Shown here: positions 22,908-57,359 of the stretch, piece after piece
Position numbering within the stretch: the stretch's first letter is position 1
Layout of the letters: the number at the start of each line of letters is the position of its first letter
Assembly (NCBI GenBank): GCA_963978895.1
Contig: OZ022241.1
Span: forward strand, 15,194,356 to 15,258,355
Direction of reading: 5' to 3'
DNA length: 64,000 nt
Source: Erpobdella octoculata
Taxonomy: Eukaryota; Annelida; Clitellata; Hirudinida; Erpobdellidae
The notes under the pieces: generated by a model
Databases searched by the model: none
Told to the model about the DNA's origin: nothing
What the model saw: the letters and a program-made list of their open reading frames with translations, nothing else
Position numbers and translations under genes: made by a program

Positions 22908-24596
22908 TAAGCATCTGCGTCCCGATATCGTTATCTCGAATTCAATCGAGATTTCAAAACGATCCCGTATCACCATTGAAACGATACAGCCTGCGGAAGA
23001 AGTCTCGTATCGAAATAAAATAGCGAGACTTAAATTTGGTTCTCGTATAAAGTCCCGAAAGAAATACCGAGATTTTTAAAAAATATTTTCCAATAAATAA
23101 CGAAAGTCATACATATTTAATTAACGATTGTCACAACTGTGAATATTCGCAATTGATTCATCAACATTGATTAATTAATCTACCTATTGACAGAAGTTTA
23201 TAACTATTATCATCCCCACTTTAAATTCGGTTTTCCAGACAGCCTGTAGCCCCATTATTTACTATTTTTAGTCTGGGAACCGGCAGCAAAAAAGCCACGC
23301 CCCTCTTAGGCTGCTAATCGACCTCTGCATACTACTGATACTACAAGGCAATCATACTCGCTGACATCGATGACTATTATTATTAATGAGAATAATGTAA
23401 TAGTAATGATCATTCTATGTTTATGTTTTGGTTTAGTCTGTTTCATAAACTTATTTTTTCAAATTTGTTACATAGAATTGGAATGATTATTTTAGTGTTT
23501 CGATATCCGTAATTGACCGTAATAGTAGCTCATCTAAGATATATCTTTATAATCTCGATTATATTCTTGGTTGTGTGTGTGTCACCTGTAGTGTGCACGA
23601 CAGTGCACGTCGTCTGCAGTTGGAATTCGAATCTTTCTCAGCTTCTTTCTTGCTATTGCTAACCGGATTCGCCATCGCCTATAAATAAACACGCTGGGTT
23701 TTTTTTCACTTTCTTAATTCTTGCATAGAGGCACTTTCTCGTGTTTATCATCATGCCGCGTCACCGGGGTCAAATCTGGGAGTACTTTGAGGAAGAGACG
23801 GTCACGCAGAAAGTCAATGACAAGGATGTAGAAGTAAATCTTGCCAGATGCAAAGACTGCAGGAAACAATATCAATTTAACGATGGTAACACCACAGGCA
23901 TGCGAGGACATCTCAAAATCAGCAGAGGAGTCAATCTCACGTAATCTAGTAATCTTAGTAATCTCACTAATCTCAATCTTAGTAATCTCACTAATCTCAA
24001 TCTTAGTAATCTGCAATCTATTTCTATCTCCATTGGTTTTTCCACTTTCACTATTGAATTGCCTAAAAATGTCGTTCTTTTGGTGTGCTAGAAGGTTTTC
24101 TACTTTTCAACTACTTGAAAAAATAATTTTAATTTTTCTTTTCATCGGCAAGTTAGATCATTTAATTAAATTGATAAACTACCGCATAACGCGAACTAAA
24201 TAAAGTAAATAAATACTATCGGCGGTAGCGTTTTATTTAGAGTCTAAATTTAGACAAATAGATGTACCGAAACTAAACAAATGAAACTTATTTCAAGTTG
24301 TAAAAAAAAATTAAATTTGGTAAATTTTTATAAATTTTGAAATTTTTTAATATTATTTATTTTTTTTCAATGAATTCCTTTAATGTAGTTATTAATATTG
24401 TCTGTCGCGTATAGTTCATCATTCTATGTTATCTCATTTTATTCGAGACAAAATTTCCACTTCAGTCGAGATCCCGATATCGTATCGTATCGTATCGTTA
24501 TTGTTCGAGGCGTCTCGTATCGTATCGTTTAATTCGAGACAAATTTCAGAAATCGTATCGTATCGTTCCAAAAAAATAACGGGACGCAGAAGCTTA
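22908..24596 (+). mobile_element. Internally deleted hAT copy nested in the 3' part of the larger hAT
   Basis: The 1689-bp element has the same TIRs as its host (TAAGCATCTGCGTCCCG and CGGGACGCAGAAGCTTA) and a perfect 8-bp TSD, atatttat, at 22900-22907 and 24597-24604. It keeps the 5' region and the start of the BED exon, then jumps to the 3' subterminal repeats. It sits in the opposite orientation to its host. Confidence 0.92.
23753..23944 (+). pseudogene. Truncated BED-finger exon of the nested hAT copy
   Basis: About 56 residues match the start of the transposase at 29819 (MPRHRGQIWEYFEEETV, CKDCRKQYQF, GMRGHLK). The frame then diverges into GVNLT and a stop, next to a short tandem repeat of TAATCTCACTAATCTCAATC type at 23941-24015. 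There is no catalytic domain, so it cannot make a working transposase. A stand-alone BED-finger peptide is possible but unproven. Confidence 0.8.
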
Positions 24597-24839
24597 ATAT
24601 TTATCATTTATGTTGGTTTACAACATCATTTTATCCTTTATTTATAAAAATAAACGAATTTAAACAAATTTACGTTAAAAACTTTTTTCCAGCATATTAT
24701 TTCAAATTTGTTTTTATAGATTATTATTCACTTTGAAAAATTAATTGTTTTTATATATGGTTTAATTGGTGTGACTTTAGTGGTTTAAGTGAAAAATGAA
24801 TAAAATCGTTGAAATCAACGCGTAACACAAACATCGTTT

Positions 24840-24945
24840 ACGGCGTCTACGGTCTCTAAGATTTGATCACCACAGACAAACAAACCAACCAACAGAGAGA
24901 CGAGTGAAGCTAAATAAAAGCATTTAAAAAAAAATCATTGTCCAC
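24840..24945 (+). repeat. Retroelement-like 3' tail shared with 51690-52296
   Basis: Both loci carry CTAAGATTTGATCACCACAG, AAACAGAGAGACGA(G/A)TGAAG and TAAATAAAAGCATTTAAAA. At 52.3 kb the repeat ends about 20 bp from a MARCHF6 splice donor. Confidence 0.65.
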
Positions 24946-24958
24946 TGATAGTCATTTA

Positions 24959-27900
24959 TTAACTGTCAATATTTTCAATTTTAATATGGCTGAGACGTTG
25001 ATGTTTGTTAGTCGATTGTGATGGTCCTGGCAGACTATCCTGACTCCCGACACTGCTGGGAGTGTCCAAAATAGTCACATCTCTACCTTCATCTTCGGTC
25101 TCGTTATCACCAAGGATCCACTTCTTGATGGTGACTCGATCATGATTCTGCTGAACAAACAGCAGCTTGTCAACAAAGTCTGGCTGCAGCTCTGTCATTT
25201 TAGAGCTGAGGATTTGTCCTATTGTCGAGAAAACCCGCTCGGATGTAGCTGAACTGGCCGGGACACACAGCCACTTTCGGGCGCACTCAGCCAACAGGGG
25301 GAATTTCACCTGGTTAGCCTTCCACCATGCCAGGCAAGACTCCTTGATTACGTTCTTCTTGTTTATGGGCATGGCGGCGTACGTGTCCCACTCGGCCTCA
25401 ATGTTGGACTTTTTTTGGGCCGACGTCACAACTTGCGCCTCCTCGTCAGCCATTGACTGAAGTAGAGGGTCATCAATATCAATGTCTTCACTGTCAAAGT
25501 CCTGAGGTTCTTCAAATGCTTTGCCAAGAGCTTGGGCCAGCCATGTCTTGTGGCTGTCATGTTCCTTCACAAGGAGGTTGTGAGCCCACTCAAACCTGCC
25601 CGCTTTCTTTAGGGCAAAACCGCGATAAAGAGGGTTGAGCAGGTTGCCAATGGCATAGTGAGGTACGTGTGAGCCGTAATCCGGAAAACGAGTGTCCAGG
25701 TTCTTCTTCAGGACATTGAAAAACATTTCTGCCGCTGTCGAGACTCCAGACTGGATCGCCTTGTCCAGCCAGGCATGCATGCCAAACACCTGGGCAATGA
25801 CACAGTGAACTGTGGCATCCTGATCACTAGAGAACACATTTGACATGTCGTTGAACCGCTCGAGGATGCAGTGTATTTCCTCAAAAAGGTTGAAGTCCTC
25901 CTCACTTGGTACGCTTTTGGTGACATTTGCTGGATCATGTCTGGGGTCTTGGGCGATTCTCTCTAGGGGTCGACGCATTTTGAGCACGCTATTGATCATG
26001 AAGTACACCGAGTTCCACCGTGTGGCCACAGGCATAATCAGCTCGACGAAGGAGAGGTTGGCATCGTCAATGTTGGCCGGGTCATCCTTCAGTGCTTGAA
26101 TTTCGCTTTGAATCCGAGCATTGACCTGGTGACTTTTGTGGCAACGAGTGACCAGTTTTATGCAGCGGCTGACAGCCTCGTCCACACTGGGAGACTGCTT
26201 GACGCTGTCGTTTATAACAAGGCTGAGCAGATGGTCGGCACAAACAAGGAACTTGTCGATCTGGGAGCACCTCGGGATGGCAGCTTTCATGTTTACTGCC
26301 GAGTCGTGAACAGCAGCCACTGGTACAATGCCTGTGTTGCCAGGAAGTCCGGCCACCATGGTGTCCAGTCGCTTAGCAATGGCATTGGCCGTGTGGCTCT
26401 CGCCGAAATAGGACACTGAGTACATAAACCGGCGAAGGAAAAACTGCTCATTTATGTAATGGAGGGTCAGCGACTGGTAAGGGTCCATGTTCTTACTGGT
26501 CCAAATGTCTGTTGAAACGCCAAACCCAGGCACGTGGGGAAGTTCAGCTGTAAGGAGGTCATCGACAGCCTTTTTGATGTTGTTGTACAGTAATGGGAGT
26601 CTGTAAATATAAAAAAATACATTACTAATTACTAAGTTTCTGTTTTATTCTATGATGAATGTCATACCGTACGTCTACGTTCAGAGTCGGCTCGTGAAAC
26701 ATATTTTATGTGTGCAAAAATAAATAAGGCGCCTTTTAAATTACTTTAAATCATAAAACAATAAATACTACAAATAAAATAACTTTTTTAAAAATTTTAT
26801 TGATTTTAAACATATTTTTAGGTAGAAAATGGAACATGTCCAGCTTTAGATTTAACCAAATTTAATCTTAAGAATCAATATCTACAGATTTAGAAATTTT
26901 GTTTTCAATGGAAATTATTGATAAACCCTTTATACGTTCCTGGCCCATTCGTTAATTGTAATTTTTTTTTTTTAGAAAAACTACGTTTCCTATGCTTAGT
27001 GTTACTGGTAGTGTTAATAATATTTGTAGAAAAATCAGGAAACTCTTTCAAGCTGACTATCATAAATCCACTTAAGCACAGACTTTGGTGATTTTTTTCT
27101 GTCTAATTTCTGTGATAACCAACTAAATTCAAGAAACAAATCTTCTGAATACACATCTTTTAATTCACCTTGAGTCAATACTTTTTCCAGTAATCTACAT
27201 TTTTTAATCATGTCTTTTCCTATTTTATAAATATCTTAGATATCATACAAAAACTCGAACAGTTCTATTGTACTTGAATAATTTTCCAGTTATTCCATTA
27301 TTGATTCTTTAACTGTTTTAAAAAGAACATCAAAAAGCTTTTTTTTTTAATTTTTGGTTTGGTTCTATAATCTATATCACCATCTTCAAAAGGTTTCGAA
27401 AAAGCTTATTTCAATTTTTTATGATTCAGAGTTCTAACAGAAAGGGAGTTTTTCATTTCATTTGATTAAGATCTTCAGCCTCCGCATGCATGTTTAGTTT
27501 GGGATGAGATAGAGCAGGGGTTCCCAACCTATTTTGTGTGTGTCAAGCACCCCTAGAAAACTTTTAGTATGTTCTCGCACCCCCTAAACGATCTTTTTCC
27601 TAATTTGGTACCTTTCTCTGGAACTCTCTTCCTACATCTCTTACTAAATGTACTTCTCTCACAGTTTTCCGTAATGGACTTAAAACTTATTTATTTAATA
27701 AGTTCGTATCCGAGCACCATTGAACGATAGGAAATAGTGCCATACAAATTCAACCGATTGATTGATTATCATCAACAAATCTTTTTCTTGCTCTTTCACA
27801 TGAACTAGAACAGAATTTGTCAGTCAAATTTGCATCATTAGCTAGAGTTCTAGCCTTTGAAATGTAAACTTTGTAAGAATTTTCAGTGTGTTTAGTAACA

Positions 27901-29819
27901 AAATTAAAAAAACAACGCTCATATACAAATGTACTAAAAACTTAAAAATAAAATGTATGTGTTATTAATAAAAATGTTTGAACCAAACTTTCCGTTAAAA
28001 TAAAAGCGTTGGGCGGATGTCAAATATATAGATAACGCTCAACACTTTTATCTTCCGAACAATAAGTTTGGAATTTTTTACTACTTAATATTGAATATTA
28101 TTTTTAAGTTTTTAGTAAATTTTTATATAACCGTTTGTTTGAAAAAAAACTATTTTTTATTATTTTTTCATTTTCTAATGTTTAAATTTTTTAAATCTAA
28201 AAACAGATTAATGCATTGCCACCTGATATATAATACTGCATGCAAAAAATCATCTTTTTACAACTAATGGAAGTGCCCTACAAAAGCTTTAGAAAATCTG
28301 ATGAAACAAACAACAAAGCTGATTAGAATGTTAATATGAGCGTTGTAAAATTGATTGTTTTCTTTAATGCATTTGCAGCAGTCTTCTAGCAATAAAGCTT
28401 TTTCATTTTTTCAATGTTAACTTCTTTCAATGCACAAATTTCTTTTAATCCCAATTTTAGAGCACAAACAGCTTTCACATGATTTTCCGATTTTGTAGTA
28501 CTTAACGCCTTTCCTGTTAATTTGCAATGTTTTAATTCAAAAATTTTCCATCTCCCACGGCGCATAGATCACGCAAGCAGAAATGCGCGCCCCAACAGAA
28601 TATATTTAAAAAACTTTTAAGTAATTTATTTTTGATAATTAAATTGAATATTATAATCAGAAACTATTACCCGTGCAAAATATTTTTACGAGTCTCCTGA
28701 TGTAACCAAAGACTATATGGACGCCTGAATTATCGAGATATAAACGGCTCAACTCAAACTCGTACTTCTTCATGCGATTATTAACTGTGCGACTGCCTAC
28801 CTTAAATCAATTAAAAATAAACAAAATCGATTTTATATGAAAGTTAGTGTTGTTGTAATAAACAAAATTATTAATAAAAAATTAAAGAAAAAGTACAAGA
28901 TTGAGCGTAACGGTTGTTTAAGATTCAAAAATTTAGTTTGTTGACTCAGATAGAGAGGCAAAATAAAAGCATCTTTTTTAAAATTTATTTTTTATCTTTA
29001 CTTGTTAATTCTGCACCTTTTTTAATTTTGCGCTTTTTTTAAATTCCGTGCCTTTTTAAATTTTGCCCCTTTTTAAATTCTGCGCCTGTGTGCTTCGCAC
29101 ACGCTATGAGCCGGCCCTGTTTACATTCATCATATAAGTTAACTTATGACATTATAGAACAAAACAATTGAAATATTATTATTTATTATTGTTATTTAAT
29201 TATTTGAAAACAAACATTACAAACAAAAACAATGAAAGTAAAACTAAAAAATCTCCTATAATTGCGCACCGTCTACTCAATTCTTGATTAGTCTTGCAAA
29301 ATCTCATAATAAGTAAAGTACAACTTACTTGAAGTGAGAGTAAGTTGTGGTTGTCTTGAATGACACGTTCGGGGCAAAGTAGTTGATGAGGTCCCTGAAC
29401 CACGGCTGGTCGACGGTACTAAATGGCAGATTGCCACGAGCAAGGGCACGCATAATTTCCAGGTCTGCCCGAAGTTGCTGTGTACCTTGTTGCTGGAACT
29501 TGGCACAGTCAGACATGGGGTTAATGTAGAGACGATGCTCAACCTTCTCATCAAACAACTCCACATTGTCAAGCGAGGTGTCGGCTTCTCTCTTTTGGGC
29601 ACTTTGGTCAGTCTTGTCTTTCCCCAGCGTCGCAAAGGCAAGAGGATGTTTGCGTTTGAGATGTCCTCGCATGCCTGTGGTGTTACCATCTTTAAATTGA
29701 TATTGTTTCTTGCAGTCTATGCATTTCGCAAGATTTACTTCGACATCCTTGTCATTGAATTTCTCCATAACCGTCTTTTCCTCAAAGTACTCCCAGATTT
29801 GGCCCCGGTGACGCGGCAT
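24959..29819 (-). CDS. hAT transposase (BED zinc finger plus RNase-H-like catalytic domain and hATC)
   Basis: Exon 29329-29819 and exon 24959-26600 splice in frame (TYSHFK | LPLLYNN) into 710 codons with no stop or frameshift. The N-terminus, from MPRHRGQIWEYF, holds a BED-type finger CIDCKKQYQF...GMRGHLKRKHP (C-x2-C...H-x4-H). The catalytic part has DIWTSKN, then HDSAVNMKAA and CADHLLSL, and RWNSVYFMINS. The C-terminal dimerisation region hATC is clear: CVPASSATSERVFSTIG, followed by LQPDFVDKLLFVQQN. The family cuts and pastes DNA using a DDE RNase-H fold. The intron contains another, older hAT. The ATG at 29819 is preferred because the nested copy has the same methionine in the same context. 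The complete reading frame suggests a young element, but activity is not shown. Confidence 0.9.
26682..29119. mobile_element. Older degenerate hAT inserted in the transposase intron
   Basis: Ends read CAGAGTCGGCTCGTGA and, inverted, CAGGGCCGGCTCATAG, of the common CAGGGCCGGCTC hAT type. Flanks tctacgtt (26674-26681) and tttacatt (29120-29127) match at 6 of 8 positions, a decayed TSD. On the minus strand around 26.9-27.2 kb, broken pieces resemble the C-terminus of TTF-type hAT transposases (KRSFSK preceded by FLEFSWLSQKL). Coding capacity is lost. Confidence 0.65.
27608..27775 (+). mobile_element. 5'-truncated non-LTR retrotransposon 3' end (CR1/L2-like)
   Basis: An open stretch reads FLWNSLPTSLTKCTSL, then VFRNGLKTYLFNKF and a stop at 27721. 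This is the usual C-terminus of a reverse transcriptase ORF2. It is followed by a short ATTG-type repeat tail. It lies inside the degenerate hAT, next to a hAT-like end CAGGGGTTCCCAACCT at 27515. Confidence 0.65.
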
Positions 29820-29888
29820 GATGACAAACACAAGAAAGTACCTGTATGCGAGAATTAAGAAAGTGAAGAAAACCCAGCGGGTTGCTTG

Positions 29889-30584
29889 TAAGGCTGTTCC
29901 GATATGACTTTTCTAGCCGATTATTAAAATTGCCAATATTGATTATGACGCCGATTATTTTATAATTACTATTTCTTTAGTGAAAATGCTTGGTCCGAAA
30001 CATACCCCCAGAATACAAGCGTGTGTTTTGCTGCTTGCATGCGCTCCCGTGATAATGGTTATCAGCAAGATCAAAGAGAATTAAAAATTTGAATTCTTTT
30101 TGATAATTTAATTTTTAAACCAGTTAATTTTCAAAACATGCCACCCAATTCTTTGATGTCATTTTTATGATCTTTTATCAATTTAATTTTCTCTCAATCA
30201 ATACATTACTTTCATTTGCGAATGACTGAAGAATGTTTTTAAAATGCCCACGTTTCCTTTGATGTCATTTTTATTTCTATTATTTCAACTTTCATTCACT
30301 GCACAGTGAAAGATTTTTTTATTAGTTGTACTTGTTATAAGGGACCCGATTCAATAAGATTCAATAACAGTCGCATCAAAATCTATACCGGAACTCCAAA
30401 AATCAACTGTTATGGTTACATATTCTATGGCTACATATCGATCTTTCACTAGATAATATACGAACAAATTTTAAGTGGGTAGTTTTTCAGAAAAAGTTTA
30501 ATCGGCACCGATTATTTTTCCCTTGCCGATTATGGCAATAATCGGGCCGATTATGTGTGCGCCGATTAATTGGGCCCAGCCTTA
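29889..30584. mobile_element. hAT-type MITE in the 5' region of the autonomous hAT
   Basis: TIRs begin TAAGGCTG and end CAGCCTTA, with repeated GCCGATTAT-type subterminal motifs. A perfect 8-bp TSD, gttgcttg, is present at 29881-29888 and 30585-30592. The element is 696 bp and has no coding potential. It lies between the transposase start codon and the 5' TIR, so it may separate the promoter from the gene. Confidence 0.88.
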
Positions 30585-31400
30585 GTTGCTTGTCTCCCTT
30601 ATTTATAGGCGATGGCAGATCCAGGTGGCAAGCAAGAAGCGTGAGACTGAGAAAGTTCCGAATTCCAAGTTGCCAAAACTTTATGAAAACAAGACGACAT
30701 GCACAAATGCACACTACAGGTCACACACACACATAAGCACATACAACCAAGGGTATAATCGAGATTATAAAGATATATCTTAGATGAGCTACTATTACGG
30801 TCAATTACGGATATCGAAATACTAAAATAATCATTCCAATTCTAACACATTTGACAAAATAAGTTTATCAAACAAACTAAACCATAAGCACTCAAACATT
30901 AGTCATTACTTCATTACACTCATTACTCATTAATAATAGTTATAATACTTATAATAGTCATCGATGTCAGCGAGAGTACGATTGCCTTGCCAGCCGTTGA
31001 TGCCGGTTCCCAGACTAAAAATAGTAAATATCCAGGGCTACAGGTTGTTAGGAAAACCGAATTTAAAGTGGGGATGATAATAATAGTTATAAACTTCTGT
31101 CAATAGGTAAATTAATTAATCAATGTTGATGAATCAATTGCAAATATTTACAGTTGTGACAATCGCTAATTAAATATGTATGACTTTCGTTATATATTGA
31201 AAAATATTTTTTTGTAAATCTCAGAATTTGTTTCGAGACTTTGATACGAGAACAAAATTTAAGTCTTGTTATTTTATTTGGATACAAGACTTCCCCGCAG
31301 GCTGTATCGTTTTAATAACGATACGGGATCTCCCGTATCGTTTTGAAATCTCGGTTGATATCAAGATAACGATTACGGGACGCAGATGCTTACATCCTAT

Positions 31401-34186
31401 ATACTATTATATATATATATATATATGATGTTGATATACTATATTGATAATGAGCAAAACAAATTTAAAGTTACAAGTCTCAATTTTCATAAAATGCTAT
31501 TTTCTAGTGAAATAGAACCAAACAACAGAAACAACAGCAGTCATGTAAATTTAATTCAGGCCAGTGCTATTGACAGTGCTTGACAAAGACAGTGTTTTAC
31601 AGTGTAATGACAGAAATGGTGAAAACTGCTTCTGTGGCTAAAGTTTCCTATACATCAATTAACCAGCTTTATAATATTATTCCTAAGGCCACATACTCAG
31701 AAAACACAAGCAGCAGTCATGTTACAAACTTTTCTCTAACCTCTTTTATGGGAATAAATATCAGCCATTCACAAATTAATTATTGTTATATATTCTAACT
31801 AATTGGTATAAAAGGATTTTAAACATAGCTTCCACAATATTTTTAACTTTTTCAGGCATTGAAAAAAAATTGCGTAGCACTGTCAATGGCAATTTATGTT
31901 TAAACGGGTAATTAAATTCAAATAATAAATATTTATAATAATAATTTTCTAAAATTATGTCCCATATCTTAAGAACTCCTTTCTCGCTACAAATGTTTTC
32001 AATCATTCTAATTCTAATCCCCTATCAGGTGTGTGAAGTTAGCCGACGAGTTAGCCACGGAAAATCTCCTATAGTAAAAGGCCTAGCTGAAGCGTTTTTT
32101 TAATTCCTACATACACTTTTTTTTATTTTTTTTAATAAATGTGATAAATCATAAGGATTCAGAACATGTAAGTTTCATTTTGACTAGATGATTGGTTTAG
32201 GCGTTAGAAATTAAAAACGCATCAGCAAGGCCTTTTACTCTAGGAAAATTTTACTGGAGTGAAGCTAGCAGGCGTTCATAGTATGGGACAACATGTATGT
32301 AAATGCATGTGTGAAGCTAGCAGGCATTCAATTAAATTTCAAAATATTAAAAAAATAAAGTATCTGTATTAATAAAACAACTAAAAATAAATTATATCAT
32401 CAACAAATTATTGTCTCAACATCAGCAAATCTTAACGCTTCACTATATATGAGACGTAGACGGCTGATATTAGAGAAATATCAATCAATTTTGTCAACGT
32501 CTGCTAACCTTTTTGTAATAGGTTGATTGTTTGAATTTTATATATGTTATAGATAAACATATTATCTTTAAAATGACACCATGTTTGTCATCAACTTTTG
32601 AAAATAAGCAGAGATATTTGAGTTTTAAACGCTTCACCATATGAGACGTAGACGCCTGATATTAGATAAATATCATTCGATTAGAGAAATATCAGACAGT
32701 TTTGTTAATGTCTGGTAAAAGTTTGTGATGGGTTGATGGTATGGATTTTATATATGATATAGAAGCCCATATTATCTTTAAAATGCAACTTTTGTTGTTA
32801 TCAATTTTTGAAAATAACCAGAGATATATACGTTTTAATTACCCCGAAACGAAATATCAGTCAATTTCAGGAGAGTTTTTCTACAAGTTTGTCATGGATA
32901 AAAATAGTATAGTATAAAAATTGTATAAACGGCCCAGAAAAAAAAGTATCACCTACTTTTTGAAAAACGATAACGGCAACGGCAACGGCCTCGTTCTTAT
33001 CCTTGATTAATGGACTTAAATGTAAAGTTAGTTTAATTCCACCGAGTGATAATTTGGTCACAAATTAACAACAAAAAGCCAGTCAAAACTTAATAATCCA
33101 TTTATGAAGCCAACCACATAACAACATAAGCTTCGCCGTGAACGAGGAAGTCGCACCACACGCCGTCGTGAACTTGTTATTGTCCAAGGCTGCCGTCTGT
33201 TTTATATAGTTTGGGTTTGTAACCGATTTTAATTTTTCAGGTCATATAACAAAACCAGACATTAAAAAATTAGTTCATACTTTTATAGACAATAAAAATA
33301 AAAGAGGCTATTCTTGTAAGCATTATTTTTTTCACTGAAGCAGACGTTTTAATTCGTCTGATCTTTATTAGAAGCCATCAATGACGTCACACGATATTGA
33401 CCTCCTGTCACACTTCGTCACTAAATGTCAGACCCCCTCAAATATGACATCACTCTACAGGATATATTCATAAAAACGGAATTGAACACGTTCTAAATTA
33501 CTTTAATGCCATCGAGTATGACTTTAAACGTAAAAGTGACAGCATTAAAAGCAATTAGCCCAGTTATATTTTGGTAGGATAGCGGCAGACCCTAAGACAG
33601 AGATAGCCGTGTCCAGCTCAGAGCTGGGCCCAGCCTTGACTCTGGTGCTTAACAGTGCAATGCGTCTCGATCAAAAGAATATATTGAAACAGTTAGACGT
33701 CAATATGTCAGCGCTCTTATTCATTTTGATGTGACATCAAATTATTCAACTATTTCTATATGGGTGCATCTCATGTTGAAATCTGCATTCTTTATAATTT
33801 TGTTTTAGTAATTTTATCTCAAATTCACACTACTACAATTTTATTTCAAAACTATGTTTAATTGCTTTTAAACTTGAACAATAAAATTTTTTACAATCGA
33901 TTACACTAAAACAATGAACTCTTTAAGAGAACATAATTGTGACCAGAGAAATCATAAAACTTGTTATCCTATAAAATACAAAATAAAAAAGGTTAAGAGG
34001 TACTCTCCAAACTATGTCTCATCTTTCCATCAGATTTAGCTGATCACTCAAAACTAGGCTCTACAAGATTATTCAATCTATCAAAATGAACAACTCCAGT
34101 GCAACCGTGGTGACAAAATATAGCGGATGGTCAAAAAATGTTTTTCGAACAATGTTGTACGAATCACATTCACAAGATTCAAGTTC
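31401..34186. other. Intergenic sequence between the hAT and the MARCHF6 stop
   Basis: I see no gene. Two and a half diverged copies of a unit of about 200 bp lie at 32434-32900 (AACGCTTCAC, ATGAGACGTAGACG, AATATCA, ATATTATCTTTAAAATG). The rest is AT-rich and should include the MARCHF6 3' UTR. Confidence 0.5.
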
Positions 34187-55983
<21,797 letters not shown>

Positions 55984-56180
55984 AATTATGCGCAAAAAAC
56001 ATCGGAAGACTTCTAATAAGCGATAACAAGAAGTCAACATTAGCAAATTCTCACCAGCCTTATTTTAAATTATAAAACTCTAAAACTTATTTATATCCAT
56101 AAAATAATATAAATAAACTAAATTTTTTTTTAATTATAGACTATTTTTAATGCAAAATGGGTGTTATCTTACATTTATAT

Positions 56181-56352
56181 GGTGCTAGGTTAGCTGAGTT
56201 GGTAGATTGTCAGCCCTGAAGGTGAAAGCTTCACGTTTCGACTCGCACTGCCTAGTAGCCCATGTCAACGAAAAACTTAGCGGATAAAATCGTTTCTCTC
56301 CGTGGGGCATGTCAAAGAACAGCGCCTCTTAGCTCTTGAAGATCCCCTAGAT
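56181..56352 (+). repeat. Second tRNA-derived SINE
   Basis: The head carries TTAGCTGAGTTGGTAGA (A box) and ACGTTTCGACTCGCAC (B box), then a body ending GAAGATCCCCTAGATAAAT. It lies about 200 bp upstream of the MARCHF6 start codon, on the opposite strand. Confidence 0.65.
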
Positions 56353-56514
56353 AAATTATTAAACACATATATAAGTACCAACTTGACTAACCTTTAACAT
56401 GAATTGGATCTGTAATATTCTACAACGCTAGTTCTTCACATCCAAATCAAAACTGGTAATATCTCTACATGCTCACACGTCCTCCTAAGCAGCAAGCAAA
56501 TTGTGAATCTCCAA

Positions 56515-57359
56515 CAGGGCCGTAACCAGGAATTTGGAAGTGGGGGGCCCAAGAACTTTTTGGGTGGACACTGTAGAAATTTTTTGTTTACATAAGTTGT
56601 GCGTGCCAGTGATTTGACCCTCATAATGAGCTTTACGCAAAAAAACAGGTTCAGCGATTGAAATTTGAATCTTATTCTACCTTATTCTACCAAATTAATT
56701 TGAATTTGAAAATATTCTGAATCAACATGAGAACTTCCTAAAGTATGTAAATAAAACAATAACACAGCATTTAAAAACAATTATAATTTACACGAAAAAA
56801 CTTTATAAAAAACACATCACATTAGTCATAATGTCCGAGAACAATACGGCGCGTTTTCTGGGCAAATTTATGCTAATGTGTAGTAGAGTGTTCTTGCATG
56901 TGGTCACTGCATCCGGTCACTGTGGTAAGTCTCTTCTATTAGCATCTCTCTTTTCCTCTCTCTGTGAGCGGTGATATTCTCTAGACATTAACTTTTTTAG
57001 CATATCTCATTCCTTCTCAACGTGAGCTGCCTATTCTGCTAGGCTCCTAAGTTCTTTAACAGTACTCTCTCCCTTTATATGTTAGTAGCCTAGCCTCTTT
57101 ACAGTCTCTCTTTCATTCTCTACTGGACAGCTTATTTTGCTGGTTCTTTAACTTTCAGCATCTCTCTTTTTCTTGCCCTCTCAGTAGCTCTTTCTCTTGT
57201 ATTATTATTAGAGAAATTGTGCGGTTTTATATTAACTGGACAGCAATACAAAAAACTGGGGGGGGCCTGAATGAGCTGGGGGCCCGACCAAAACTGGGGA
57301 GGCCTGAACAAAACTGGGGGGGCCTGGGCCCCCCGGCCCCATAGCTGGTTACGGCCCTG
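56515..57359. mobile_element. Non-autonomous hAT upstream of the MARCHF6 start
   Basis: TIRs read CAGGGCCGTAACCAG and GCTGGTTACGGCCCTG; a perfect 8-bp TSD, atctccaa, is present at 56507-56514 and 57360-57367. The 845-bp interior has no transposase. The G-run near each end gives GGGGGGCC-rich subterminal sequence. It lies about 530 bp upstream of the proposed MARCHF6 start codon. Confidence 0.92.

Larger units (their letters stand above)
22259..31392 (-). mobile_element. Autonomous hAT DNA transposon with intact transposase, host of several nested insertions
   Basis: Terminal inverted repeats read TAAGCATCTGC(A/G)TCCCGT at both ends. They are flanked by a perfect 8-bp target-site duplication, catcctat, at 22251-22258 and 31393-31400; 8 bp is the hAT signature. 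The element lies in minus orientation: 5' end at 31392, BED-finger exon at 29.8-29.3 kb, catalytic exon at 26.6-25.0 kb, 3' end at 22259. Subterminal regions are rich in CGATACGATA-type repeats. Nested insertions at 22908-24596, 26682-29119 and 29889-30584 account for roughly half its length; the core is about 4.3 kb. Confidence 0.93.
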
